64,000 nt of DNA from assembly GCF_902506425.1 (NCBI RefSeq), contig NZ_LR732469.1, forward strand, positions 496,001-560,000. The letters run 5' to 3'. Under the pieces are notes generated by a model. The model saw only the letters and a list, made by a program, of their open reading frames with translations, searched no databases and had not been told where the DNA came from. The translations under genes were made by a program, and so were the position numbers. Of the stretch, positions 35,277 to 44,057 are shown piece by piece. Position 1 is the stretch's first letter. Each line of letters begins with the position of its first letter. This DNA is from Novosphingobium sp. 9U (GTDB taxonomy: Bacteria; Pseudomonadota; Alphaproteobacteria; Sphingomonadales; Sphingomonadaceae).

Positions 35277-36764
35277 ATGCGTCGATCCGAATCACCGCTC
35301 GACATCCTGATCGTGGGCGCAGGGATCTCCGGCATCGGCATGGCCGCGCATGTGCGCCGGGCGTTGCCGCACAAGAAGATCGCCATCGTCGAACGCCGCC
35401 AGCGTATCGGCGGCACCTGGGACTTGTTCCGCTACCCTGGCGTCCGCTCCGACAGCGACATGTACACGCTCGGCTTCAGCTTCGCTCCCTGGCGCGGCAA
35501 ACGCGCGGTCGCCACGGGCGAGGAGATCCTGGGCTACCTGGACAGCGTGATCGAGGCGCATGACCTGCGAGGAGCGATCCATGCGGGAACCACCGTCCGC
35601 AGCGCCGACTGGAGCGACGCGATCGGTCTTTGGACGGTCGCAGCGCAGGATGAAGGGGGCGAATACACGCTGACCACGCGCTTCCTGTTCATTGGCGCCG
35701 GCTACTACGACTACGACGAGCCAGCCGCCGCCACGATCCCCGGCCTGGAACGGTTCGCCGGGCGCGTCATCCACCCGCAAGCCTGGCCCACAGATGCCGA
35801 CTGGGCGGGCAAGCACGTCGTGGTGATCGGCTCCGGCGCCACTGCGGTGACGCTCACGCCGGCCATGGCGCGCGACGCCGCACAAGTCACCATGCTCCAG
35901 CGCACGCCATCGTGGTTCTACGCGCAACCCGGCACCGACAAGATCGCGCAAGTGCTCAACCGCGTGCTGCCCGCCAAGTGGGCGTACCGACTCGTCCGCT
36001 ACAAGAACGTCGCGTTGCAGGACTACTTCTTCCGCCAATCCCGCAAGGATCCGGAAGGCACCGGCGCCTACCTGCAGGCGCGCTTGCGCAATGAGATCGG
36101 CGCCGCCTACGATCCGGCGAGCATGACGCCGCCCTATGGCCCCTGGCGGCAGCGCCTGTGCTTCGTGCCAGACAGTGACCTGTTCGCCGCCATGCGCGAT
36201 GGCCGCGCCCGGCTGGTCACCGGCGAGATCGCACAAGTCGAGCCGCACGCGATCCTGCTGCGCGACGGGCGCCGCCTGCCTGCGGACGTGATTGTCACCG
36301 CCACCGGCCTGCGCCTGGCGCCGCTAGGCAAGATCGCCGTCTCGATCGACGGAGAGCCCGTCCGCTTCGCAGAGCACTGGTACTATCGCAGCTGCATGTT
36401 CTCGAACGTGCCCAACTTCGCCGCGCTGTTCGGCTACCTCAACGCCGCCTGGACCTTGCGCGTCGATCTGGTGGGCGAGTGGCTATGCCGCCTCTTCGCG
36501 CAGATGGACGCGTGGGACCTGCAACTCGTCACTCCGCTCCTGCCTGCAGACCACGCGCTGGTCGAGGCCGACCCGCTCGCCGGCTTTACCTCCTCCTACC
36601 TGCAACAGGGTCGCCACCTCATTCCCAAGAGCGCGCGAGGGGGCCCATGGCGGCTGAGCCACGACTACCCTGCCGATCGTCGCGAGATGCGCGAGGCGCC
36701 AATCGACGACGGATGGCTCGCGTTCCGGCGCGTGCGGGTGGCAGGCGAACGGCAATTGTCCTAG
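35277..36764 (+). CDS. Flavin-binding monooxygenase, Baeyer-Villiger type
   Basis: NADPH/FAD-dependent monooxygenase of 495 residues. The FAD-binding GAGISGIG is near residue 14, and the second Rossmann motif GSGATAV binds NADPH. Between them lies F160-A-G-x3-H-x3-W-P, the type I Baeyer-Villiger signature FxGxxxHxxxW. Family landmarks GTWDLFRYPGVRSDSDMYTLGF and VTATG are present. It should insert oxygen next to a ketone or oxidise a soft nucleophile; the substrate is unknown. The ATG at 35277 gives the FAD motif at the usual distance. It starts 75 bases after the rimO terminator and is followed nine bases later by a CinA-like gene. Confidence 0.9.
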   Translation: MRRSESPLDILIVGAGISGIGMAAHVRRALPHKKIAIVERRQRIGGTWDLFRYPGVRSDSDMYTLGFSFAPWRGKRAVATGEEILGYLDSVIEAHDLRGAIHAGTTVRSADWSDAIGLWTVAAQDEGGEYTLTTRFLFIGAGYYDYDEPAAATIPGLERFAGRVIHPQAWPTDADWAGKHVVVIGSGATAVTLTPAMARDAAQVTMLQRTPSWFYAQPGTDKIAQVLNRVLPAKWAYRLVRYKNVALQDYFFRQSRKDPEGTGAYLQARLRNEIGAAYDPASMTPPYGPWRQRLCFVPDSDLFAAMRDGRARLVTGEIAQVEPHAILLRDGRRLPADVIVTATGLRLAPLGKIAVSIDGEPVRFAEHWYYRSCMFSNVPNFAALFGYLNAAWTLRVDLVGEWLCRLFAQMDAWDLQLVTPLLPADHALVEADPLAGFTSSYLQQGRHLIPKSARGGPWRLSHDYPADRREMREAPIDDGWLAFRRVRVAGERQLS

Positions 36765-36773
36765 GCCGGACGC

Positions 36774-37535
36774 ATGGCCGATTCTTCCCGCATCTACACC
36801 GCAGCCTTGATCGTCATCGGCGACGAGATCCTGTCGGGGCGCACGCACGACAAGAACATCGCGCAAATCGCCGGCTGGCTCGGCGTGCAGAACATCCGCC
36901 TTGCCGAGGTGCGGGTGGTGGCGGACGTCACCGCCGCGATCGTCGAAGCGGTGAACACGCTGCGTGCGCGTAACGACTACGTCTTCACCACCGGCGGCAT
37001 CGGCCCGACGCACGACGACATTACCGTCGATGCAATCGCGCAAGCGGTCGGCGTAAACGTCGTCGTGCACCCGCAAGCGCGCGCGATCCTGGAGGACTAC
37101 TATCAGGAGCGCGGCGGGCTCACCGACGCGCGCTTGCGCATGGCGCGCGTGCCCGAAGGCGCCGAGCTGATCCCGAACCGCTACACCGGCGCGCCCGGCA
37201 TCAAGTTCGAGAACCTGTTCATCATGGCCGGCGTGCCGCAGATCACCGCCGGCATGCTCGAGGCGCTGACCGGGACACTGGAGGGCGGCGCGCCACTGCT
37301 CAGCGAAACCGTGGGCTGCTGGGTCGCGGAGAGCGAGGTCGCGGACTTGCTGCGGCTGACAGAGAAGGCCCATGCAAGCTGCCAGATCGGCAGCTATCCT
37401 TTCTGGCGCGAGGGACGCACGGGCGCCAACTTCGTCATCCGCTCGACCGACGCGAACGAACTCGCTGCCTGTTCGCGCGCCCTGATCGACGGGCTGGCGG
37501 CGATCGACAAGCCCGCGTTCGCCGGTGGCATCTAG
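36774..37535 (+). CDS. CinA/MoCF-type molybdopterin-binding domain protein
   Basis: A 253-residue protein of the competence/damage-inducible CinA N-terminal family (MoCF_biosynth fold, COG1058). The motifs IGDEILSGRTHDKN and TTGGIGPTHDDIT are those of the family. The C-terminal deamidase domain of full CinA is absent, so this is the short form common in alphaproteobacteria. The exact reaction is unclear; full CinA acts on nicotinamide nucleotides. It overlaps the next gene by 11 bases. Confidence 0.9.
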   Translation: MADSSRIYTAALIVIGDEILSGRTHDKNIAQIAGWLGVQNIRLAEVRVVADVTAAIVEAVNTLRARNDYVFTTGGIGPTHDDITVDAIAQAVGVNVVVHPQARAILEDYYQERGGLTDARLRMARVPEGAELIPNRYTGAPGIKFENLFIMAGVPQITAGMLEALTGTLEGGAPLLSETVGCWVAESEVADLLRLTEKAHASCQIGSYPFWREGRTGANFVIRSTDANELAACSRALIDGLAAIDKPAFAGGI

Positions 37536-38064
37536 CGCGCTCCTCGCCATGGCGCTCGCGGCGGCGCCACAGCCGCAGCTCGAGGCCTTCGAGGCGGCGC
37601 TCGCCAGCCGTGACAGCGCGACTCTCGCGCTGGAGCAATGGTGCGCAGCTCAGCACATCGCTGAGCCGGCGCAGGTTCATGCCGAGAACCTGGGAGCGAG
37701 TGGCGAGGCTCCTCCCCACCAGTTGCGCCGTCGCTTCGGGCTGACGCAAGACGAGACGATCTCCCTGCGCCATGTGCGCCTGTCTTGCGGCGATGTCGCG
37801 CTCTCGGTGGCATGGAACTGGTACGTTCCTGAGCGGCTCACGCCCGAAATGCGGGACGTCCTGCGCACCACGGACATGCCGTTCGGCAAAGTCGTCGCGC
37901 CGCTGCAGTTCCGCCGCGAGCCGCTGGCGACCACCTCCGGCCGCGCGGAGAACTGCCCGGCCGACACGATCTCGACGCATCGCGCTCGCCTGGTGCTGCG
38001 CGATGGGCGACCGCTCGCCTATCTGATCGAGTGCTATACAGCCGCAAACCTGGCGATGAAGTAG
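37525..38064 (+). CDS. Hypothetical protein, possible chorismate-lyase-like fold
   Basis: A 179-residue protein starting with GTG at 37525 inside the end of the CinA-like gene; ATG 37549 is an alternative. The N-terminus (LLAMALAAAPQPQ) could be a weak signal sequence. The central part, with RHVRLSCGDVALSVAWNWYVPERLTPEM followed by PFGKVVAPLQFRRE, resembles the UbiC/UTRA chorismate-lyase-like fold, including its P-[FL]-G motif. It lacks the certainty to name an enzyme. Overlap with the CinA gene implies translational coupling. Confidence 0.55.
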   Translation: MASSALLAMALAAAPQPQLEAFEAALASRDSATLALEQWCAAQHIAEPAQVHAENLGASGEAPPHQLRRRFGLTQDETISLRHVRLSCGDVALSVAWNWYVPERLTPEMRDVLRTTDMPFGKVVAPLQFRREPLATTSGRAENCPADTISTHRARLVLRDGRPLAYLIECYTAANLAMK

Positions 38065-38134
38065 GGATACGAGCCGATCCAGCCTTCCTTCTCCCCTTGA
38101 GGGGAGAGGGAGAGCCTAGCTTCTTAAGTCAATG

Positions 38135-38983
38135 TCAGGCCGCAACCGCCTCGGTGCCCGCGATCGAAGTGCGGTGCATCATGCGGCCGGTCGACTTGTC
38201 GTATGGGATCGCCCGGTGCATCGCGCCGGTATTGTCCCAGATCACGAAGTCACCCTTGCTCCACTTGTGCCGGAGCGAGAACGCGGGCTGCGCGGCCCAC
38301 TCCTGCAAGCGGATCAGCAGCGCGCGACCTGATGGGATATCCAGGCCGACGATGTGATCTGCCGTGGTGCCGATCACCAGCGACTTGCGCCCCGAATCGT
38401 GCTTCCAGACCACGGGATGCTCCTTGATCAGACCGATGCCGAGCACCTTCTCGCGATGCTTCTCCGGAATGGCGTCGGCGATGGGCGACAGGCTGGCACG
38501 GACGGAGTGGACCGCCTTCATGCCTTCGAGAGCCTCCTTCTCTTCGTCGGGCAGCCCTTCGTAGGCCGCGTAAGTGCTGGCGAATTCGGTCTCGCCGCCC
38601 TTGTTGGGCGCGATCCGGCAGGACAGCAGCGTCGCGAACGGGGGCGGCATGTCCACGGTGATGCCGTCCATGTGCCAGAAGAAGGTGCCGAGCACGTATT
38701 CGGGCTGCGGGTTGATCTTCTCGTCCAGGGTGACCTGATAGACGTCCTCGTCGTTGTCCTGCTTGTTGAAGCGGCCGGTCAGGCGCACCTTGCCGCCCAT
38801 CAAGTCGGTGATCTTCAGCTGCTCTTCGTCGGTAAGGTCGATCTGCGGGAAGACCAGCACGGTGCGCTCTTCCACCTTGGCGCGAATCGCGTCCGCAGCC
38901 TCTGGCGTGAATAGATCGACGCGATAATCCCACGACACACGCGAGCCGATGAATTCCTTGATGTTTTCAAAGTGAATGGCCAT
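38135..38983 (-). CDS. TauD/TfdA-family alpha-ketoglutarate-dependent dioxygenase
   Basis: A non-haem Fe(II) dioxygenase of 282 residues. The iron-binding triad is readable: H104 and D106 in WHMDG, and H256 in GAMHRA. R271 (MHRTS) should hold 2-oxoglutarate. The start at 38983 was picked because the upstream frame lacks a ribosome site. TauD homologues release sulfite from taurine or oxidise other acids; this one cannot be assigned a substrate. No sulfonate transporter gene is adjacent. The neighbouring genes are cell-wall transpeptidases. Confidence 0.88.
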   Translation of the reverse strand: MAIHFENIKEFIGSRVSWDYRVDLFTPEAADAIRAKVEERTVLVFPQIDLTDEEQLKITDLMGGKVRLTGRFNKQDNDEDVYQVTLDEKINPQPEYVLGTFFWHMDGITVDMPPPFATLLSCRIAPNKGGETEFASTYAAYEGLPDEEKEALEGMKAVHSVRASLSPIADAIPEKHREKVLGIGLIKEHPVVWKHDSGRKSLVIGTTADHIVGLDIPSGRALLIRLQEWAAQPAFSLRHKWSKGDFVIWDNTGAMHRAIPYDKSTGRMMHRTSIAGTEAVAA

Positions 38984-39115
38984 CGGCCGCAGCTCCCAGG
39001 ACTTATGCTGAACAGGTGTACAGCGCGCCACTACACCTGTTTGCGCAAGCCGTAAATGGGGAGCGGCGCGAGGCGGCCAGCCAGCCTGCCGCCCCCGCTC
39101 CGCCGGCGCCTCAGC

Positions 39116-40228
39116 TCACTTCTTGAACACGACCTTGGTGCCGGCCTTCACCATCTGCGCGAGGCGCGCGGCGTCCCAGTTGGTCAGGCGCACGCAGCCA
39201 TGGCTCTCGCTTTGCCCGATTGAGGCCGGCTCACCGGTGCCGTGGATGCCGTAGTGCTCCTTGGACAAGTCCAGCCAGACCACGCCCACCGGACCGTTCG
39301 GACCCGGCTTCAGCAACGCGTCCTTCTTAGCGTCGCTCACGTCCCAGAACAGCTTGGGGTTGTAGTGGAAATCTGGGTTCTTGCTGACGCCTTGGATCTT
39401 CCAGTCGCCCAGCGGCAGCGGATCATGCTCGCTTCCGGTGGTGACGGGGAACTGCGCCAGCAGCTTGCCCGAGGCATCGTAGGCGCGCAGCGTGCCTGCC
39501 GACTTGGACACCTCGACTCGGTCCGCCTGCGGCTGCTCGGGAGAGACGCCGAGCGTCAGCAGTGTCTGGTTCCAGCCTCGCTCGTCCTGGCCGAGCTTGC
39601 TGGCGTCGGCGTCCGCCACGTTGGGCACCCGGATCGCCGCGCCGGCGCCCACCTTGGCACTGGGCCCGCCATTTAGCGCAGCAAGTGTCTCGGGCGTGGT
39701 ATGGAAGCGCTCCGCCAAGGCCTCGGTCAAGTTGCGGTATGACAGGTGATCGAAGCTAGCTTGCTTGCCGGTTTCCTTCGGCAGATCAGGCGCGAACGGA
39801 CCACGCGCGAACTCCTCCGGGATGGTCACCATCCGGGTCGCGGGAGCCTGGGCGGCAGCGCCGAGCGCCTGCTTGGTTGCATCATCCAGCTTGCCGGTCT
39901 CGGGCAGGTTGTTCGCGGCCTGGAACCCCTTGAGCGCCGCAGTATCCAGGCGGGTCACCTTCCCGTCGATTACGCCGGACGAGAAGCCGAGGCGATCCAG
40001 CGCGACTTCCAAAGCCATGTTAGCCGGCGCTTGGAACGGCTGCGCCGGCTCGGGCGCATCCGCAAACGCAAAGCCCTTGTACCGGTCGGCGTTTTGATCG
40101 GCGCTCTGCCCGGACGCCGCTGGCGCCTGCGAGTTCTTGTCGTCCTTTTCGTCGCCCGCGCCCGGCGCAACCTGATTGCAGGCTGCAAGGCCAAGCACCG
40201 CCGCACATGCCAGAAGAAGATGTTTCAA
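39116..40228 (-). CDS. L,D-transpeptidase (YkuD) lipoprotein
   Basis: A 370-residue envelope protein that starts at a TTG with GGGAG eight bases upstream. The signal peptide ends in a lipobox, LAAC (C17). A peptidoglycan-binding-1-like domain follows (FQAANNLPETGKLDDATKQAL), then a LysM-like helical stretch and a YkuD catalytic domain. The catalytic motif is HGTGEP ... SHGCVRL with H343 and C345. It should form 3-3 cross-links or anchor lipoprotein-like partners. Length fits ErfK/YbiS-like enzymes of sphingomonads. The next gene upstream is an unrelated murein transpeptidase-type protein. Confidence 0.92.
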   Translation of the reverse strand: MKHLLLACAAVLGLAACNQVAPGAGDEKDDKNSQAPAASGQSADQNADRYKGFAFADAPEPAQPFQAPANMALEVALDRLGFSSGVIDGKVTRLDTAALKGFQAANNLPETGKLDDATKQALGAAAQAPATRMVTIPEEFARGPFAPDLPKETGKQASFDHLSYRNLTEALAERFHTTPETLAALNGGPSAKVGAGAAIRVPNVADADASKLGQDERGWNQTLLTLGVSPEQPQADRVEVSKSAGTLRAYDASGKLLAQFPVTTGSEHDPLPLGDWKIQGVSKNPDFHYNPKLFWDVSDAKKDALLKPGPNGPVGVVWLDLSKEHYGIHGTGEPASIGQSESHGCVRLTNWDAARLAQMVKAGTKVVFKK

Positions 40229-40293
40229 GCGTCAGCTCCCGTGATTCCAGGTGCTTAACGCTCAGGAGCAAACCCCTGTTCCGGCCGGCGCGC

Positions 40294-40965
40294 TCAGGCC
40301 TTGGCCGAGTAGATCATCCGTCCAGGCCCAAGGTGCTCGAAGAGCGCGGCCAGTTCCGTTTCGCCCACCGCGAAGCAGCCTTGACTGCGGCCCAGCTTGC
40401 CATGCGCCGGGATCATGTCCGCGTTGGCATACCAGGCACCGTGGACGACGATCGCCCGCTCCAGCGCGTTATTGTTGGTCGGATCGAGCCCGAGCAGCCG
40501 CTGCGAACGGCCGTGCTTGCCGACGTAGTAGTCCGCCGTGACGAACGCGCCCTGACTGGAGGCGTTCGAATCTGGCACGTTCGAGAACTTGTGCAGATAG
40601 CCGGTGTGGCCCGGATCCGATCCGGAGCCATGCGCCACCAGGAAGTCCTTCTGCTTGCCCGAAGCGATGTCGATGACCTTCATCCGCGGCTGAGCCGACG
40701 GGACCGAAAAGTCGACCACGGCAATGCGGTCGCGGTGCGGCACCATGCGGCTGTGCCGGTCGAGCGCTGCAAGCGCTTCCTGGACGATGCGCGGCTCGGG
40801 CGTGGGCGCCGCGGGCACCGGAGCCACGCGCGCCTGTGCGAGCGCTGGCGTAGGAGCAAGGGGCACCTGCCTGGCACCAGGCGTCACGAGGTGCTTCGAC
40901 GAGCCCGCGAGCGCGCTCACGGCAGCAGCCGCGCCGGACATTACCAGCCCGCGTCTTCCGATCAT
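40294..40965 (-). CDS. Murein L,D-transpeptidase catalytic-domain protein (YkuD_2 type)
   Basis: A 223-residue exported protein with an N-terminal twin-arginine-like signal (GRRGLVMSGAAAAVSALAG). The catalytic domain is of the YkuD_2 kind. HGSGSDPGHTGYLHKFSN and AIVVHGAWYAN supply histidines, and C196 in RSQGCFAV is the nucleophile. It has no detectable similarity in layout to the adjacent lipoprotein transpeptidase. The start is uncertain: ATGs at 40980, 40965 and 40941 are all possible and none has a strong ribosome site. Confidence 0.82.
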   Translation of the reverse strand: MIGRRGLVMSGAAAAVSALAGSSKHLVTPGARQVPLAPTPALAQARVAPVPAAPTPEPRIVQEALAALDRHSRMVPHRDRIAVVDFSVPSAQPRMKVIDIASGKQKDFLVAHGSGSDPGHTGYLHKFSNVPDSNASSQGAFVTADYYVGKHGRSQRLLGLDPTNNNALERAIVVHGAWYANADMIPAHGKLGRSQGCFAVGETELAALFEHLGPGRMIYSAKA

Positions 40966-41126
40966 GATGGAGTGTAGCATCAAGTTGAAGATAAGTCGTT
41001 TTTTCCAGTGTGCGAGTCCAGAAGCGCACACATGAGCCGCGTACGCGGGCTGTTTGCGCCTGCTCGCGCCTTACGAGCGACGAGTTGCAGCATGTGACTT
41101 GCAAAGCTCGGAACCAAAACGAGAAA

Positions 41127-41152
41127 GGCCGGCAGGGTGTCCCCAGCCGGCC
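41127..41152 (-). terminator. Terminator of the rplK-rplA operon
   Basis: On the minus strand GGCCGGC, a 12-base loop, then GCCGGCC followed by TTTCTCGTTTT. It lies 30 bases past the rplA stop codon. Confidence 0.82.
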
Positions 41153-41181
41153 AATTCCACGTTCTGCGAGGAACGCTGGCG

Positions 41182-41883
41182 TCAGGCGCCGGCGATCTCC
41201 GTCGTGTCGATCTTCAGGCCCGGGCCCATCGAGGACGAGAGCGTGATCTTGCGCACGTACTTGCCCTTGGCGCCCGATGGCTTGGCCTTGACGATTGCGT
41301 CGACGAATGCGTCGAAGTTCGTCTTGAGGTCCGTGTCGGAGAACGAGAGCTTGCCGAGACCGGCATGGATGATGCCCTGCTTCTCGACGCGGAACTCGAT
41401 CTGGCCGCCCTTGGCGTCCTTGACCGCCTGGGTGACGTTCGGCGTGACGGTGCCCAGCTTGGGGTTCGGCATCAGGCCCTTGGGACCCAGCAGCTTACCC
41501 AGGCGACCGACGACGCCCATCATGTCCGGCGTCGCGATGACGCGGTCATAGTCGAGGTTGCCAGCCTGCATGTCTTCCATCAGGTCCTCGGCGCCCACCT
41601 TGTCGGCACCGGCGGCTTCTGCCTCGGCGGCCTTGTCGCCCTTGGCGAACACGGCGACGCGCACGGTCTTGCCGGTGCCCGCGGGCAGCGAGACCATGCC
41701 ACGGACCATCTGGTCGGCGTGGCGCGGATCGACGCCCAGGTTCAGCGCGACTTCGACGGTCTGGTCGAACTTGGCGGTGCCCAGGTCACGCAGCAGCGAG
41801 ATCGCGTCGGTGACGGGATAGAGCTGCTGGTTGTCGCCCAGCTTGGTGGCGAGAGCCTGTGCCTTCTTGGTCTGCTTGGCCAT
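41182..41883 (-). CDS. rplA: 50S ribosomal protein L1
   Basis: Primary 23S rRNA-binding protein of the L1 stalk and a translational repressor of its own operon. Family motifs are clear: [33 protein letters not shown] and [14 protein letters not shown]. Length of 233 residues is normal. It begins four bases after rplK. The operon ends here at a terminator, without the rplJ-rplL genes that often follow. Confidence 0.98.
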   Translation of the reverse strand: MAKQTKKAQALATKLGDNQQLYPVTDAISLLRDLGTAKFDQTVEVALNLGVDPRHADQMVRGMVSLPAGTGKTVRVAVFAKGDKAAEAEAAGADKVGAEDLMEDMQAGNLDYDRVIATPDMMGVVGRLGKLLGPKGLMPNPKLGTVTPNVTQAVKDAKGGQIEFRVEKQGIIHAGLGKLSFSDTDLKTNFDAFVDAIVKAKPSGAKGKYVRKITLSSSMGPGLKIDTTEIAGA

Positions 41884-41887
41884 CGGA

Positions 41888-42319
41888 TCAGCCCTCCACC
41901 ACTTCGAGACCCATCGAGCGTGCGGAGCCCTCGATGATCTTGGTTGCCTGGTCGATGTCGTTCGCGTTCAGGTCGGCGAACTTGGTCTGAGCGATCTCGG
42001 CCAGCTGCGAGCGCTTGATCGTGCCGGCAGAGGCCTTGCCCGGGGTCTTCGAACCCGACTTCAGGCCAGCAGCCTTCTTGATCAGGAACGAGGCCGGCGG
42101 GGTCTTGGTGACGAAGGTGAAGCTGCGATCCGAGTAGACGGTGATGATCGTCGGGATCGGCATGCCCTTCTCGAGTTCCTGCGTCGAGGCGTTGAACGCC
42201 TTGCAGAACTCCATGATGTTGACGCCGCGCTGACCCAGCGCCGGACCGATCGGCGGCGACGGGTTGGCGGCACCGGCTGCAACCTGCAGCTTGATGTAAC
42301 CGTTGATCTTCTTGGCCAC
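41888..42319 (-). CDS. rplK: 50S ribosomal protein L11
   Basis: GTPase-associated-centre ribosomal protein that binds 23S rRNA and thiopeptides. The signatures [21 protein letters not shown] and [14 protein letters not shown] are standard. It starts at GTG with AAAGGAGG upstream, 143 residues. It is the first gene of the two-gene operon here; secE and nusG are not adjacent. Confidence 0.98.
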   Translation of the reverse strand: MAKKINGYIKLQVAAGAANPSPPIGPALGQRGVNIMEFCKAFNASTQELEKGMPIPTIITVYSDRSFTFVTKTPPASFLIKKAAGLKSGSKTPGKASAGTIKRSQLAEIAQTKFADLNANDIDQATKIIEGSARSMGLEVVEG

Positions 42320-42604
42320 GAGGGGCCTCCTTTCACACTGTCGCCGGAGCTTGCACCCCGGCTCATGTTAAGCGGTCAAACGGAAAGGTTGCCCCCTCCT
42401 CCCGCGCGAATCCACGACGCCTAGGCACCGCGAAGCGCCGGCCCTTAGCGGCGCGGCGGCAAAAGCGCAATGCCTGCATGACCGTGCGCCCGAGGAAGAC
42501 AATACATCCGGCGTGGACCACCGCCACGCCATTCTCGTTGCATCTCCGATTGGGCGCCGCGCGTCGTCGCCATAAACTCGCCTCACCATCCGAGCGAGAC
42601 CCGC

Positions 42605-43660
42605 GTGACCACCGCCAGCCGCATCACATACATCGACGGGCTCCGCTTCATCGCCGCGGCCATGGTCATGCTCCAGCACTATTTCGAGCATCGCACCGGA
42701 TGGATGACGCAACTCGTTCAGACGCTGCAGCCGGGTGTCGCCGGCGTCGCGCTGTTCTTCTTCGTCAGCGGCTTCATCATCCCATTCTCGGTAACCCGCG
42801 GCTTCAACCCGATCGATTTCGCGATCCGCCGCGTGAGCCGGATCTATCCGCTGTATCTGGTCTGCCTCGTGCCTTTCGCGTTCTACCAGATCACGGGCAT
42901 TGGCCTGGCAGCGCGTCCTCACTTCGATGCCGACCGCTGGATCGCGGCCCTGCTGCTGGTGTCAGAGTACGTGGGCGAAAAGCCAATCATCGGCGCAGCC
43001 TGGACACTCCCGCTCGAGTTCCTGTGGTACGGCCTGTTCGCCGTCTTCATCACGACGTGCCGGACCGGCGTCGCCCGCCGTTTGGAACGCGCAATCGTCG
43101 GCGTGACCATGATCGCACTGGTGGTGACGCTCGCCACCGGCCTGCGCATCCCTGCGGGGCGCATCTTCATGCTCTACGCCGCGGTGATCGGCTACAAGGC
43201 CTTCCTCCTGACCGAGGGCGAGCTGCGCCTGCGCGATTTCCTGGCGAGCGTGACGCTGTTCGTGCTGCTGCTAGTGCCTTCGTTCTACCTGGCCTTCCAG
43301 CTCCACAGCCATGCCCGCATCGCCTTTGCGCAAGCGCTCTATCCCTGGCTTTTCTCCTTCGGCGTGTTCCTGCTGGTCGTCCTGATCCCGCGCATGCGGA
43401 CCAGCGCATTGCTCTGCAATCCCGTGGCGGCATACCTCGGGGCGATCAGCTACTCGGTGTACCTGGTACATGGCCAGACTTACGACGCGCTGCGCAGCGT
43501 GGTGCCATCCGCCTGGGCGGTGCCGCTTTCGATGGCGGCGACGCTCATCCTGGCCAGCGTGACCTACCGGCTGGTGGAGCGCAATGGCATCGACCTTGGC
43601 CGCACGCTCTCCCGCCGGGTGAAGCATCGCGCTCCGACCCTAACGGTGTGCCATGCTTGA
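42605..43660 (+). CDS. Acyltransferase-3 (OafA/YrhL-like) membrane protein
   Basis: An integral membrane O-acyltransferase of 351 residues, starting at GTG. The N-terminal signature YIDGLRFIAAAMVMLQHYFEH contains the family's catalytic His (LQHY), with RRVSRIYPLYL following. About ten hydrophobic segments are present. Such enzymes acetylate surface polysaccharide, lipid A or antibiotics; the target here is unknown. It stands alone. Confidence 0.9.
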   Translation: MTTASRITYIDGLRFIAAAMVMLQHYFEHRTGWMTQLVQTLQPGVAGVALFFFVSGFIIPFSVTRGFNPIDFAIRRVSRIYPLYLVCLVPFAFYQITGIGLAARPHFDADRWIAALLLVSEYVGEKPIIGAAWTLPLEFLWYGLFAVFITTCRTGVARRLERAIVGVTMIALVVTLATGLRIPAGRIFMLYAAVIGYKAFLLTEGELRLRDFLASVTLFVLLLVPSFYLAFQLHSHARIAFAQALYPWLFSFGVFLLVVLIPRMRTSALLCNPVAAYLGAISYSVYLVHGQTYDALRSVVPSAWAVPLSMAATLILASVTYRLVERNGIDLGRTLSRRVKHRAPTLTVCHA

Positions 43661-44057
43661 GCCGCGGCGCACAGAATTGGGTGTGCCTCACGACACGGGC
43701 GCGTTCGGGGTAGCTGGCTTGATGCGCGGCCCGTTCGCGCCGGTGAGCTGAGGCTAGCCTGCCCACTGCGGCACTTGGTAAAGGTCGCCGTTGTGGAACA
43801 GCGGTCGAGGCTAGCAGAGCCTCATGATTAGAGCGTGATCATTCGCGATTGCGCCAGCTGCTCCTCCTCCCTTGAGGGAGGAGGTTGGGAGGTGGGTGTA
43901 CCACGCTGGCGTGGACGCGCTGCCTGGCGGCATCGCTCCCCACCCCCAGCGCCTCCTCGCCGGGGAGGGGGGACTCAGCTGAAGATCATCTTGCGTTAGA
44001 GCGCCATTGCCACCGAGCCGCAGCATGCGCAGGACGTGCCTCCGCGGCTCGCATTGT
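43661..44057. other. Intergenic region with palindromic repeat
   Basis: A 397-base gap between the convergent acyltransferase and glpK genes. It contains a palindrome-bounded element at 43855-43981, described separately. The remainder shows no gene. Confidence 0.6.
43855..43981. repeat. Palindromic repeat, variant of the CTCCTCC type
   Basis: A 127-base element bounded by CAGCTG at both ends. Internal arms are CTCCTCCTCCC with GGGAGGAGG near the left, and CCTCCTCGCCGGGGAGGGGGG at the right. It resembles family A in composition but not in exact sequence. Confidence 0.5.

Noticed and set aside
38085..38112. CTCCCCTTGAGGGGAG hairpin after the hypothetical gene as a family A copy
   Set aside because: Only a short hairpin is present, without the inner arms or right end of family A; it is too small to assign.
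38135..38983. TauD-like dioxygenase as a taurine or sulfonate gene belonging to the SQ system
   Set aside because: It is 14 kb from the SQ genes, has no sulfonate transporter beside it, and the shared motif is absent from its promoter region. The family has many non-sulfonate substrates.
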